NCBI RefSeq assembly: GCF_047511655.1
Contig: NC_133390.1
Span: 168,350,083-168,414,082 of the forward strand
Length of the DNA: 64,000 bases
Direction of reading: 5' to 3'
From: Castor canadensis
Taxonomy: Eukaryota > Chordata > Mammalia > Rodentia > Castoridae
Shown: in pieces, positions 40,690-51,515 of the stretch
How positions within the stretch are numbered: the first letter of the stretch is position 1
How the letters are laid out: the number at the start of each line of letters is the position of its first letter
Position numbers and translations under genes: made by a program
The notes under the pieces: generated by a model
Told to the model about the DNA's origin: nothing
The model's input: only the letters and a program-made list of their open reading frames with translations
The model's database searches: none

Positions 40690-41720
40690 CTAACATTGGG
40701 GAAACGCCGTGCTAGAAAAAGCCCCGGCCCGTTACCGAGGAGCGGAAAGTGCCCCGCGCGCGTCCGGACCCTGGAAAGCCGGCAGGTTCCGACACAGGTT
40801 TTCCCACCGGTTCTCAGCACCCGGGGTCCGCGGCTATCAAATGGGCGGGGTGTCACACAAGGAGGCGCCTAGAGGATGCGGTCAGGGGGCGACGCCAGGG
40901 TACAGAGCTCCGCCCGCCCCGAGAACGCCGCCGAGACGGCCAGGGTTCGAATCCCGACTGCGCCACCGCCTCGCAGAGGTCCCGCAGGACAGCGACCTCA
41001 CCGATCCGAAAAGGGACGCAGGGTGTGTGGCCCTGCCCTAACGGAGAAGCCTCGGGGGCTCGCACCGACCGTTCACGCACGGACCGGCGGCCGCGGGAGC
41101 CGTGCCGCCGACCTCAGCCCAGTGCCGGCCGCCCGCGCTGGTCTGGGCCTGGGCCTGATGGGAGCCGGAGGCGGCCGCGCCCCGCACCGGGCATGCGCAG
41201 CCCCGCGCGCACCCGGGAAGGAGAGAGGCCGCGGCCGCGCGTCGAACGGCCCTCCCGCTTCATCCTCCCCTTAACTGCCTGCCCGTCAGTCCTACACCTC
41301 GGCGGACCGCCACCGCTTCCCGGCACTCACCGCTACCAGCGCGGCGGGCTCCCTTCCGCTCCTTCGCCTCAGGCCCGCCGCTGTCGCTTGCGCCTCAGCC
41401 CACCTGCCCGCCGTAGGACAAAGGCGCCACCAACCGACCGGCGCGGGCACGAGGCAATGGCGGCCGGGGCGGAGAGTGGAGGTGGGGGCAGAGGGCGCGC
41501 ACGCAGCGGCTGGCGCGGCGGTGTCGCAAGAGCGCGCGGGTTTACGGCAGGACTGAGTCGGGGCGTCGATCTCCTTGGCTACGCAGGAGGAGGGAGTGGC
41601 TCTGTGGCGGCGGTTGAGAACGCAAGGGGTTGCCTAGTGACGGCGTCCGGGTTTGACTGTGGGCCCCAAGCCTGCGCCTCAAAGGACTTCAGTACAGCCT
41701 TCTTCTGTTTCCGGAGCGCG
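40690..41720 (-). promoter_or_regulatory. NCOA5: CpG island and NCOA5 promoter
   Basis: About 1 kb with abundant CG dinucleotides in otherwise AT-rich DNA, covering NCOA5 exon 1 and extending into intron 1. No TATA box in the expected place. Upstream of the gene (higher coordinates) lies 'ggttgcctagtgacggcg' (41628-41645), which resembles an RFX X-box half site next to a CRE-like TGACG; this is inference only. Confidence 0.75.
41331..41455 (-). other. NCOA5: NCOA5 non-coding first exon
   Basis: Donor is minus-strand GCG|GTGAGTG (plus 41324-41330), a near-consensus site inside the CpG island and correctly oriented for NCOA5. The transcription start is not visible in the sequence; the upper coordinate is approximate. 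Confidence 0.6.
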
Positions 41721-42714
41721 TTCCCTCCTCGTTAAATGTGGAAATAGAACATTCACATCCCCAAATACTTTGGTTTAGTCACGTAAAACTACAAACAAAC
41801 CCCTCAAATCCAAGCACCTGTACACGTGTGTACTGGAGAATAATGTATGTACATAGTCTTGCAACTGCGGGATAGCAGGGAGCAAAGAGAGCAGAGAGGC
41901 AGAGAAAAAGCTGTATTTAAAATTTACATTTTAATAGGTTGTGTACCCTGTTAGTTTCACTGACAAGAGGCAAAAGGCTTCTAGAGATACAGTCACAATT
42001 TCTTCTAGAGTTATTTATTTCTTCCTGGAACAGCCATTCAGTGTCAAAAAAACAAATTTCCCAGAATGTAGCTTGTCAACCGTGAAGCATGTGAAACGAT
42101 GAATTCTTCATTTAATCTCGAGTGTATTTGTCACAGGGAATGGAATTTGCTCACACAGCCCTAAATACACTCCATTAATCACACCAGTCGCTGTATGAAT
42201 CAGGTCAGGAAACTCCTCAGACCCCACAGGGTAAAGTTTTTCTTCTTATGAATAGTGTAGATTAAGTAAAAATGGTTCATTTTATGACATCATAGTTTAT
42301 AAATTTTCTACAGATTTGTTTGGGCTATTTTTTTAGACCATTCCTAGAAAGCAGAGGTTCTTGGGTTTTCATGGACTAGTCTGTTCACTGGAAACTGATC
42401 ACTAAGTCCTGGTCCCCCAGGACACTGGAGTGGGGTGGAGGGGACCTTATTGTGATGATACAAGGTTCTTGGCTAGCCCCAACAGAGCTAATAGCCCTTT
42501 GATGGAAGATTCGGAAAAACAAAAAAAGTGGATCAGAATGGGACTATCTCCCTGGCAGTCTCTGTTGTGTGTTGAAAGGGATGACTCAATAAACTATTGA
42601 ATGATCACCCTCCCCTCCCCAGCCCAAGCCATTTAGCAAGCCCGACCCTTTTGCAGAGACATCTGGTTAGGAGCCTAGCCCTTGGTCATGTCCACCTAGG
42701 TCAGTATAGTTCTA

Positions 42715-43625
42715 TACAATTGTGGTGATAAGAATAATGACCTCCAAAGATGTCCATTTTTCTAAATTGTGGAACTGAGGCAGGCTACTGACAGGGAAAG
42801 TAATCCACCATGGAACGCCATCCTCTTCACCAAAAGATCACTACATGCTGAATTCCTTCTTCCCACCCAGTACCATCCTGGGACATCCCATGAGCTGTAA
42901 ATTCCTTCGCACCATAAGTGTCCCAAAAGACAAGGGAGCCTCTTGGCCAGTTCAGACTGGAAAATGGCGCATGTCCAGTAAAAGGGAATGTCCCACATGG
43001 CCTATACTTTCCTTTTCCTTTCTTTAGCAGTGCCTATACTTTCCTTTTCCTTTCAATAAAACTCTACTATGGCATTGCAATCTGCTACTCTGTTCAGTTC
43101 TGTCTTTGAGAGACGCAAGAGCCTGACATCTTCTGGACCAGGGCCTTCTGAAGACACCCATCTGTTATAACAGAACTTGTCAGTATGTCACCTTACATTG
43201 TAAATTGTAACCAGGAATTTGCAGATAACATAGATCTTGATATGGGAAGATATCCCTAGATTATCCAAGTGGACCCAATGTAATTACAAGGGTCTTTATA
43301 AGAGGGAGGTAGGAGGCTCAGAGTCGGGGAAGGAGATACGGTACAAGGGGAGGAAGGGGTAGAGGGAAGAAGAGAAAGTGAGGGAAGCAGGGAGAGAGAG
43401 AGAGTAAAGAAGGAGGAGGATGAGGAGGAGGAAGAGGAGGAACTTCATAACTTTGAAGATGGGAATGGGATGTCAAGCCATAGAAAGCAGGCAGCCTCTA
43501 GAAGCTGAAAAAGACAAGAAAACAAAAGCTCCCTAGAGACCCCTAGAAGGGACACAAACCTTCAGACCCACATTTGACTTTGGACTTCCTTCTCTGCAGG
43601 AAAGCAATGAATATATTTTTTTTCC
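42715..43625 (+). mobile_element. Old LTR-like repeat (MaLR/MLT1-like) split by a younger LTR
   Basis: The left piece ends 'cctccaaagatgtccatttt'; the right piece continues 'acttgtcagtatgtcacctt' and 'gggtctttataagagggagg'. Together they read as one ancient mammalian LTR-type repeat. The family name is a memory-based guess. A purine-rich tract (43340-43441) lies within. Confidence 0.55.
42776..43172 (+). mobile_element. Solo retroviral-type LTR, 397 bp
   Basis: Begins TGAGG, ends ATAACA and is flanked by the 4-bp direct repeat GAAC (42772-42775 and 43173-43176). Contains an AATAAA at 43055-43060 with a TG-rich region after it. A 23-bp direct repeat (43000-43022 and 43032-43054) precedes the signal. 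No retroviral gene sequence lies alongside, so it is a solo LTR. The 4-bp duplication fits a class I (gammaretrovirus-like) element. Confidence 0.72.
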
Positions 43626-43996
43626 TTTTCAAGTTTTAGCAGGACTTATTCCCTCCTTTAGAAATTAAGTCTTTAATTAAAATTGATTTCAATGTATGAT
43701 GTCATGGGTAGGTGTACTTAGATTCTCTGTAAGCTCTCTCAATACCAAGTAACATCTCCCAAACCATTGTTATATCGCTTCATTATCATACAACACTCTG
43801 CTTAGACAAGGGCTAACCACTATATCCATAATATCTCCATCTTTTCTTCTTTTCAAATTTGAATGCCATACAATCTTTGTGTCTTTGAGGCAATTCACAG
43901 TTTGGATTATTATTACATTTGACGGGACATATTTAGCCTTTCTATTTCTAAAGCCTTGTGAAATTACTTGTGAAAACACTTAAAGAGAATTATCTT

Positions 43997-44078
43997 TTTT
44001 CTTTCTTTCTGGTGGTACTAAGGTTTGAACTCAGGGCCTTGTGCTTTTTAGATAGGCGCTCTACCACGTGCCCAGCCC
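43997..44078 (-). mobile_element. ID-like SINE unit
   Basis: 'ggtggtactaaggtttgaac' to 'taccacgtgcccagccc', antisense. Confidence 0.83.
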
Positions 44079-44339
44079 AAGAATTATCTTTAACAAATAT
44101 TTATGATGACCAGGTCAATCTGATTAATGCCTCCCCATCCCCCATTCATTTGAAATTCTCAAAAGATCTATCTCCTAGTTTGTCTCTAAGTGTTGGGCTA
44201 CCTAAATAGAATATAAGTGTAATAATCATACAAAAAGGTACAGGATAACATTAGAGAGAAAGGTTGGCAAGTCAGTAGTTAATTGTTTCTGAGGGTTCTG
44301 ATTCAGTGAGTCCAGGACAGAACTAGAGATCTGTACTTT

Positions 44340-44445
44340 TTGTTGCTGTTTAGCTTTGTATTTTTGAGATAGGGTCTTGCTATGTAGCCCAGGCTAGCCT
44401 TTCCTTCTAAGTGTGGGATTACAGATGTGTACCACAACATCCGGC
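44340..44445 (-). mobile_element. B1 SINE, internally deleted
   Basis: 'gagatagggtcttgctatgt' joins to 'taagtgtgggattacagatg'; the middle of the monomer is missing. Confidence 0.8.
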
Positions 44446-44734
44446 AAGAATCCATTGTGTTCCCCTCACCGCCCCCCCAAGAAAAAATGCTCTCTCAGCT
44501 CAGTTTTGCAAACCACTGGGCTGGGTAATTAAAATTGCAGAGGTAACATACCAAAAATGCTATTTGCCACTTGTCACCAATTTTCGGGGTCCTTCACAAG
44601 GGACCCGAGCTGAGAATGTTAAATGTCTCTTGTGAAAGTCATGACTAGCTAAACTGGCCGAGGCCGTAGAGACTGAATCTGAAGGAAGAGTGTTCCAGAT
44701 TCCAAATTTAGTGGTGTAGAGCCACCATTTTATT

Positions 44735-45080
44735 TTCGTTCACAGTTTCTGGGAATCAGGATTTCAGGAAGGGCTTGGATGGGCAGTTCTAGCTTGAGTT
44801 AGACTCGCCTCATGGACTGCATAGGGCAGGAGCAGCAGGAGGCTGGTTAGGTTTCTGCATGTGGTCTCTCTGCATGCCTCATTTGGGCTTCGTGGCAGTC
44901 TTGTTGCTTACTGGAAGCTCAGGAATCCAAGACAGGAGAGCGTGGCTAAAGAAGCTGGTAGAAGCAGCCCTGCCTTCTAGAACAGAGCCATAGGAATCAC
45001 ACAAGCCTGGCCAGACTCAAGGGAAAAGACAGAGACTATTTCTGAATGGAAGGAGTGTCAAGGTCTCTCTAAAAAAGCGT
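44735..45080 (+). mobile_element. Old dispersed repeat, same family as 51000-51515
   Basis: 'cacagtttctgggaatcagg' and 'gggcttggatgggcagttct' share order with the second copy at 51000-51515 and with a widespread mammalian repeat that I recognise but do not name with confidence. Confidence 0.5.
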
Positions 45081-45465
45081 GTGGGAACGGAGATCCAGTT
45101 GTGGCCATCTTTGGGAAATTCAATCTGCTGCAGGGGAACCACCCCTCATTCCTACACCCAGATTCTTGCCCAGATTCTTTTCCCCAAATCTTTCCAGGTT
45201 CTCTCTACTTCTTTATGTAGCCCTGGCCAACACCTAGTTCAACCCATCAGCACCCTTAGCTTGGACCACTTCAATTGCTTCCAAATTAGACTATCCACTC
45301 TTTCTACCTCAAGACCTTTGTGTCTCTTATTCTCTTTGTTTAAAAAATTCCCCCAATCCCTTTCCTACCTCTCCTTCTCCAGCCTCCTTCTCTTTCTACT
45401 CTCTGACCAACTCCAACACATCCTGAAGATTTTAGCTTGATTTCACTTCTGGCACCCTGAGCAGA

Positions 45466-45705
45466 GAGGCAGCATGACGTGATAACCAGGAGTACAGACT
45501 ATGGATTCAGATTACCCAGGTCCAAGTCCTGTCTTTCTCATTTGCTAACTGTGTGATCATGGGCCTGTTACCTAACCTCCCCGTGTCTCAGTTTCCTCCT
45601 CTGTAAAACAGGGATAGTAATAGTACCCATCTCAAAGAATTGAGGGGATCATTGATGTGTTAATATAGGTAAAACACACTGTGCTCAGTAAGTTTAGCTG
45701 GCAGT
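45466..45705 (+). mobile_element. MIR SINE, near full length
   Basis: 'gattcagattacccaggtcc', 'tttgctaactgtgtgatcat' and 'gtgtctcagtttcctcctct' in correct MIR order. Confidence 0.85.
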
Positions 45706-46343
45706 AGTTTGTCAGTCTGTCTCCCCCTCTTATAGGACTTTCTATATCACCTTCCTAATATTTTGTCCAGTTAGAGACCAGGTAGTGGGATGTGAAGGGA
45801 TTGTTCCTGTTACCTCCTAATCTATGACTTTGGAGACACCACTAAGGACAAAGGGGTGCTAAATATGTTATAAAGCAGGGGCCCTTTACCTGGGGCTCAT
45901 GAACTTGGATGGAAAAACTGACTTCCATATTTTCAATAACTGAAAGTGAGCATTTATTTTGATTATGAATGGGAGCAGTAAATACCATAAAACTAGCAGG
46001 GCCTGCTACATTAGAACTCACGGATATTACTACTTCATATCATATTACAGTTGTCGTGGGTGTCTTGAATTACTATTTGCACTCATCACGACTTTGAGAT
46101 GATGGAGGTTTTAGATTTGCCACTACATCCTGTTATTTAATCCATTAATAAAGAGGCACATAGAGTGCTGTATCACACATTTGTCTTAATGTTTTGTCTT
46201 TCAATATAATTGGTTCTCTTTGTAACTATCATAGTTTATGCACTAACAAATTTTTTTGAGAAGGATACGGTAGAATTCTCTAGACAGCCAGAGGAATCCA
46301 CAACACACAAAACACTGAAACCTGCTCTAAGGAAAGTAGTCAA

Positions 46344-46479
46344 CAGCTGTGCACTGGTGGCTCACGCCTGTAATCTTAGCCACTCAGGAGGCAGAGATCA
46401 GGAGTATTAAGGGTTGAAGCCATCCCAGGCAAATAATTTGAGAGACCCCATCTCGAAAACACCCAGCACACGCACACAC

Positions 46480-46517
<38 letters not shown>

Positions 46518-46632
46518 AAAATACCCAACACAAAAATGGCTCGTAGAGTGGCTCAAGTGGTAGAGTGCCTGCCTAACAAACCTGAGACTCTGAGTTCAAA
46601 CCCCAGTACCCACCTGCCCCTCCTGCAAAAAA
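46344..46632 (+). mobile_element. B1-dID SINE with (CA)n in its linker
   Basis: B1 half (46344-46458) and ID-like half (about 46540-46615) are separated by a (CA)n of some 25 units at 46466-46514 plus a duplicated 'aaaatacccaacaca'-type linker. The microsatellite grew from the A/C-rich joint between monomers. Confidence 0.88.
46466..46514. repeat. (CA)n microsatellite inside a SINE
   Basis: About 25 CA units with one 'aa' interruption. Confidence 0.95.
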
Positions 46633-46694
46633 CAAAAATACAGCCAATGGCTTGGATGAGAAGCCTTTCTCAGGGAATATGAAGCAATGAGTAC

Positions 46695-46870
46695 TTTCCT
46701 CAAGTCACGCACTGTGCTGAGAACGTTAAACATAACCTACTTCATCCTCCCAATCCCTTAAGTACAAGTATTATTATCCTCAATTTATAGATAAGAACAG
46801 TGAGGTTCTGAGATTCTGAACAGCCTCGCTGCAAGTTGCTTAAATTACCTGAGGTAATTTTACCCCAGGT
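46695..46870 (-). mobile_element. MIR relic
   Basis: 'gcactgtgctgagaacgtta' and 'tcctcaatttatagataaga' in reversed MIR order. A further core fragment 'cattttacagatgaggaaac' lies at 46960-46980. Confidence 0.6.
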
Positions 46871-48214
46871 CACAGAGCAGTGTACTAGTGGTGATGTACT
46901 TGTTCTTAATGACTTCCATATCTTGCCATTATCCTGAAGGCTAAGCGCTCTTTCCTCCATTTTACAGATGAGGAAACTGAGACTCAGTTGACATAGGATC
47001 CAATCCCATGACTGAGACTCTGAAACCCACATGTGTTCTGTTGTACCCTGCAGAGTTAATGAAAGATACCCTGAAAACGAAATCTGGGGGAGCTGATGGT
47101 TGTGATCTCATATAGGACTCAGGCAAATGTTTCCATGCCATCCATCAGGATTAGATGGTTTGGAAAGAAACTACTGCTTTTGCTGTGGAGTTAGAGAACT
47201 AATCAGGGAGCATCCTGGAGGATGTGAAATACACATGAGCACTTGGAAAGCTCCATTACCCCTGTGTCTAGACTAGAGAGTCAAAATTAGGAAGCAGGAG
47301 ATAAAAGAATTCATAAGCAGGAAGTTCTGTGTGGGGCTTATGCTGAAACAGAAAGAACCATTATTTTGAAACCATTAATGATGAACTTGGTAAGGATCAA
47401 AGTAGTCTGTGACCTGTAAATCTAATGAGATGAAAATGAGGTAATGGTATGTTTTATAACTATGGAGGATTTGAGAAGCTGGGAATTATCTCAGCATGAA
47501 TACTATAAGGGAAGAGGGAACAATGGAAGCATCTGGAAAAAGATCTTTATTCAGCTATATTTATAGCAGGTATTCATCTTGCCTTTCAGCTCAGGGATCA
47601 CAAAGAAGATTGTTTCACCTTTCTGGGTGAATGAAAATACGACAGTTGTCATAGCCCTTGCTGCTCCCTGCCATGGGACGTAGCACACACAAAGTGCGGG
47701 GGAGGCAGAGAGTGCTGAGAAAGGGAGTGAACAGCACAGGCTGAGAGAGGAGACAGGAGGCAAGAGAGAATAGGGGAGAAGAAAAGAACTAAGAAAGATT
47801 CTTTCCACCATTGCCCAACCCCCTTTCTGTAGCCCTGTGCTGTTTAATATGGTGACTGCTAGCTATATGTGGCTATTTGTATTTAAAAGTATAAAACCAA
47901 ATGAACATCCTTGGTTGTACTAGCCACATTCTAAGTGACTACCAGGCATATGGAGCTAGTGGCTTCCACGTTGAATGGTAGAAGTAAGAAAGTTCTGTTG
48001 GACATCGTAATCTACCAATACGTCTAGGAGTATTCAAAGCCCAGGACAAGGGGAACCCCATGATTGTAATACCTCTGGTCCATGGGGAGACAACAATAGA
48101 ATCTTCTGCAACGAGACATAAGAGTTCCAGGTGCTATGTCACCATAGATGAGCTACTTGTACACTCTGGAACTCAGTTTTTCTAATATTAATGATCGATA
48201 CCATTTTTACTAGG

Positions 48215-48395
48215 TGTTATGATAAGAAATGACATCATTAATTTAGTCCTTCTAAAAACCATGTGAGCTCTCATGTCCAGTCCACAGAGGAGAAACTGGA
48301 GGTTAGGATTGTGCTCAAGGCCACACAGTCAGTAGCACAACCAGGTTTTGGACTCAGATCTCTGATACCAGATACCTACCAAGCTACACTGCCTC
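48215..48395 (-). mobile_element. MIR relic
   Basis: 'cacagaggagaaactggagg', 'caaggccacacagtcagtag' and 'ttttggactcagatct' in reversed MIR order. Confidence 0.65.
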
Positions 48396-49370
48396 CTGAT
48401 GCTAGTTCCTCATTTGTAAATCAAAGGGTCTTGATTGCAGTCTCCCAGAAACAGAAACGGAAACAAGGATTTTAATTTATTTGGAAGATGACCCCAGGAA
48501 GCCCTGAAGGGAACATGGGGAAGTGAAACAGAGAGAGAAAGGAAGTCCTCACAGGGTGAGGTAATGAGCAGGTTATGCTGTGGGCCACTGGGGCTTCATC
48601 TTGAATGGGGAGATGGTGTGGAACACAGCTTCTAGCTGTGGAATCTGGGGCATTTATCCACAACTCCTCCTCTGACATTGCTAGAAGACTAATCTCAGGG
48701 GTATTACTCTGGCATTTTTGGCCTGCCCCTGTCAAGGGCTAAACATGTTCTTGAAAGCATAAAAGACCTGGGCAGAAGATCACAAGTGCTCAAGGTAGAG
48801 AACTGAACAGTGAATATAGACAGCCAGGAAGTGGGGTGCCAACAGGGTGCTACACAGAGGATTGGACAAACTGATCTTTTTGTTTTAACAAATTAATGAG
48901 TGGCACCTGGTGCTAATTTTTTTTACATCATAAAACGTGAAACCATAATGATTTCAGTCAGCCAGAGGATGTCTATAGAGGGAACCTAGGGGTATAATTA
49001 GATTTGAGGCATTTTCTCTTTCAACATGGATGAAAGAGGAAAATGTTAATAACCATATTATAGAAAGAGTGCTTCATTAGAGTTGGGTCTTTATCTAGTT
49101 CAATACTATAACCCCAACATATGATACATACTAAATACTCAGTGAATATTAGTTGAATGAATACATGATTGAATGAGATTGTTATGAAAAAAATCCCATA
49201 GGCTGTCAGGCAAAGGTTATATAAAATTAATTCATAGAAAAGGAAATACAAAAGGCTGATGAACATTTGATAAGCTGTTCAACTTCAATAATAACTGGGA
49301 AATATAAATTAAAGCATTAATGGGGTACCCTTCACCCACCAAGTTGTCAATTATTAAAATAAATGATAAA

Positions 49371-49430
49371 CTGGGGATGTGGCTCAAGTGGTAGGTGAGG
49401 CCCTGAGTTCAATCCCCACCCCAAAATAGA
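49371..49430 (+). mobile_element. ID SINE, shortened
   Basis: 'ctggggatgtggctcaagtg' to 'tgagttcaatccccacccc' with A-rich tail. Confidence 0.8.
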
Positions 49431-49860
49431 ATGATAATATTTAGTGATGGAGAAACTGCCAAGCAAAGGTCCCTTTGACATGAATTGCCCCAGTTTTTTC
49501 TTTTTGAAAAGTGTTTTGAAAATATCTGTTATCCTTCTAGAAATCTGTTCTGCAGACATAAACATACAAGTTCCTAAGCAAGGTGCTGTGTTACTGCAGT
49601 GTGTTTTGCAGAGTGAAATCCTGGATGCACCCTGGATATATACATCAACAGGAGTGTGGTAGAATCAGTTGTGATGAGCCCATGCCTTGGAATATTGCAC
49701 AATTATTTTAAACAGGAATGTGCCAGAATCTATTGACTTGGAATTATTTCCAGGATATATTGCTAAATGAGAAAAGTGATTTCAGAAAAATTATAAAGAT
49801 TCCTTTTCTTCTGAAATGAACAAATACATTCTTAAACACATCAAGGATACCTACCAGGTT

Positions 49861-50012
49861 TTTTTTTATTTCATTAATTTCTATTTTTTATTGTTTTCTT
49901 CCTCTTCTTTCTTTGAGTTGACTTTGCTGGTCTTTTTCTGTTTTCTTTTTTTTATTGTTTTATTATTCGTATGTGCATATAAGGCTTGGGTCATTTCTCC
50001 CCCTTGGCCCCC
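49861..50012 (-). mobile_element. 5'-truncated L1 tail with 11-bp target duplication
   Basis: Minus strand: purine-rich 'gggggagaaatgacccaagc', 'tatgcacatacgaataa', then an A-rich tail of about 110 bases. The same 3'UTR text occurs in the U6-L1 chimera at 54.8 kb. Flanked by cctaccaggtt at 49850-49860 and 50013-50023. Confidence 0.85.
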
Positions 50013-50448
50013 CCTACCAGGTTGTTATAAAGAGGATAATATAAAGGTAGATAAAGAAAAAAAAAGGTACCTGTTTGCAAAAAAGTGGAAATAAATACAC
50101 ATAGCATAGTGTTATAGGAAAACATAAAACAGGAAGTCTGTATATGAAAGGACACAATAAAGGAACCGATGGACCAGGAGTCATATAAATGTATAAATGA
50201 AAACCTCGACTTAATTTTGGGATAGCACCAGGGGTTATTTTTCGCCTGTAATAAAGCATCTGTTTCATATATTTATCTTGAGTGGGAAAGACTTGTTTAT
50301 TCAATGGGCTATAGGTATAAGAAAAGACAGAATTGTGTCTCTCAATTCTGATTCCCAAAATCCCCCCTCCACTAATTCACTGAAAGAACTTGCCAGCTCA
50401 TAGGTCTTTCTTGAGGGTGTGACGTTTAAATTTTTATTATATTTTACT

Positions 50449-50578
50449 GTTTTTTATTATTTTTGAGACAGGGTCTTGCTATATAGCTTTATATAACCCA
50501 GGCTGGTTTGGAACTCTCAGTCCTCTTGCCCCAGCCTCCCAAGTGCTGGGATTAAGGAATGTGCCACCATGCTTGCTT
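50449..50578 (-). mobile_element. B1 SINE
   Basis: 'gagacagggtcttgctatat' to 'ccagcctcccaagtgctggg', antisense, with a small insertion ('agctttatata'). Confidence 0.85.
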
Positions 50579-50999
50579 AGGGTTTGGCATTTTTAAAGCT
50601 ATCAGACTTTTGACTTTTGAAGATATTTCTACCACATAATTGGGTCAAGGAAGCATCTGCGTCCTTTAGGTTTAGGGCCTGGTGTATGCCTAGACTTAGG
50701 AGGCAGTAGGGAAAGGAGAAAAAGGCCATCCTGAATAGAGAAGGACATACAAGCAATCTAGAGGTACTCTGGAGGGCAAATGGACTGGTTTTGGCCTCTC
50801 AGCATCATTGCATCCTTCTTGTTAGAAGGGAAAGGACAGAGCATTCACTAAAGAAGCCAAAACATACAGATAGTTCTTCCCACCTTCTGGCAGTCAGAAT
50901 GTGGGGTAAAAGTCAAAGCCACTCTGAATCTCTTCTCAAGAATTTGAGCCTTGGAGAAGTGATGGTCAAGTTCAGGGTAAGTTAAAAATTGTACTGGTT

Positions 51000-51317
51000 A
51001 TATCCATTGCTGGGTAATTACTAAAAACTTACTAGCTTGAAGCAGCAAACATCAATTATCTCAGAGCTTTTGTGAGTCAGAAATCCAGAAGTAGCTTAGT
51101 GGGGTGGGTCTGGCCAGGGTTTCACGTGAGGTTATAGTCAAGGTTTCTGCTGGGGCTGAAGTCATATGGGGCTCGCCTAGGGATTGAGGATCCTATGTGG
51201 CTGATGGCTGGAAGTTTTGTTCCTTTCCCCATGGACTTCTGCATAGGCTGCCTGAGTGTCTTCATGACATGGTGAACAGCTGGTGAAGAGAGAGGGAGGG
51301 AGGGAACGTGGGAGGGT

Positions 51318-51369
<52 letters not shown>

Positions 51370-51515
51370 CTGATAGCCTGAACTCAGTGACCTACTATCA
51401 CTCCTGCTGGTTTCTATTGGCCACACCTATCAGCCCTGGTACAGTGAGGAAGAGGACCTAGATAGGGGTGTGAACCAGCAGGTGGGGATCACGGGGGTTG
51501 GGGAATGTCTTGGAA
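51000..51515 (+). mobile_element. Old dispersed mammalian repeat with (GA)n expansion
   Basis: 'ttgctgggtaattactaaaa', 'aggctgcctgagtgtcttca' and 'tttctattggccacacctat' match, in order, a common ancient mammalian repeat (LTR or DNA transposon relic; family not named). Interrupted by the purine tract at 51283-51370. Confidence 0.6.
51283..51370. repeat. (GGGA)n/(GA)n purine tract
   Basis: 88 bases almost all purine: 'gagagagggagggaggga' then a long GA run from about 51318. Confidence 0.93.

Larger units (their letters stand above)
27927..41330 (-). other. NCOA5: NCOA5 intron 1
   Basis: 13.4 kb, AT-rich, crowded with SINEs (listed separately), L1 and MIR relics and microsatellites. No exon of another gene recognised. 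The donor is in the CpG island at 41324-41330. Confidence 0.85.
9635..41455 (-). other. NCOA5: NCOA5 gene, complete
   Basis: Nuclear receptor coactivator 5 (also called CIA), a nuclear coregulator that binds oestrogen receptors and other nuclear receptors. Exons on the minus strand: non-coding 41331 to about 41455, 27860-27926 (start codon), 18585-18908, 16778-16914, 15459-15585, 13587-13786, 11968-12288 and 10921-11510 (stop). Coding sum is 1737 nt, i.e. 578 residues; human has 579. In order the protein has an Arg-Asp-rich N-terminal region (about 13-120), a basic/charged segment (about 165-195), an anticodon-binding-domain-like region (about 195-300), the LxxLL-type motif LINLL (344-348) and a Gln/Ser/Pro-rich C-terminal tail ending YQRHY. 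All splice borders are GT/AG and phases agree. Introns are filled with SINEs and L1 relics. Confidence 0.97.

Noticed and set aside
40930-40970. tRNA-like B box 'ggttcgaatcccg'
   Set aside because: The T-arm is plausible, but no matching acceptor strand, A box or anticodon arm is found at the right distance; judged a chance match in GC-rich DNA.
40749-41735. 328-residue open frame on the plus strand across the CpG island
   Set aside because: GC-rich DNA has few stop codons. The translation is Arg/Pro/Gly-rich without any domain, and it runs antisense through NCOA5 exon 1 and promoter.
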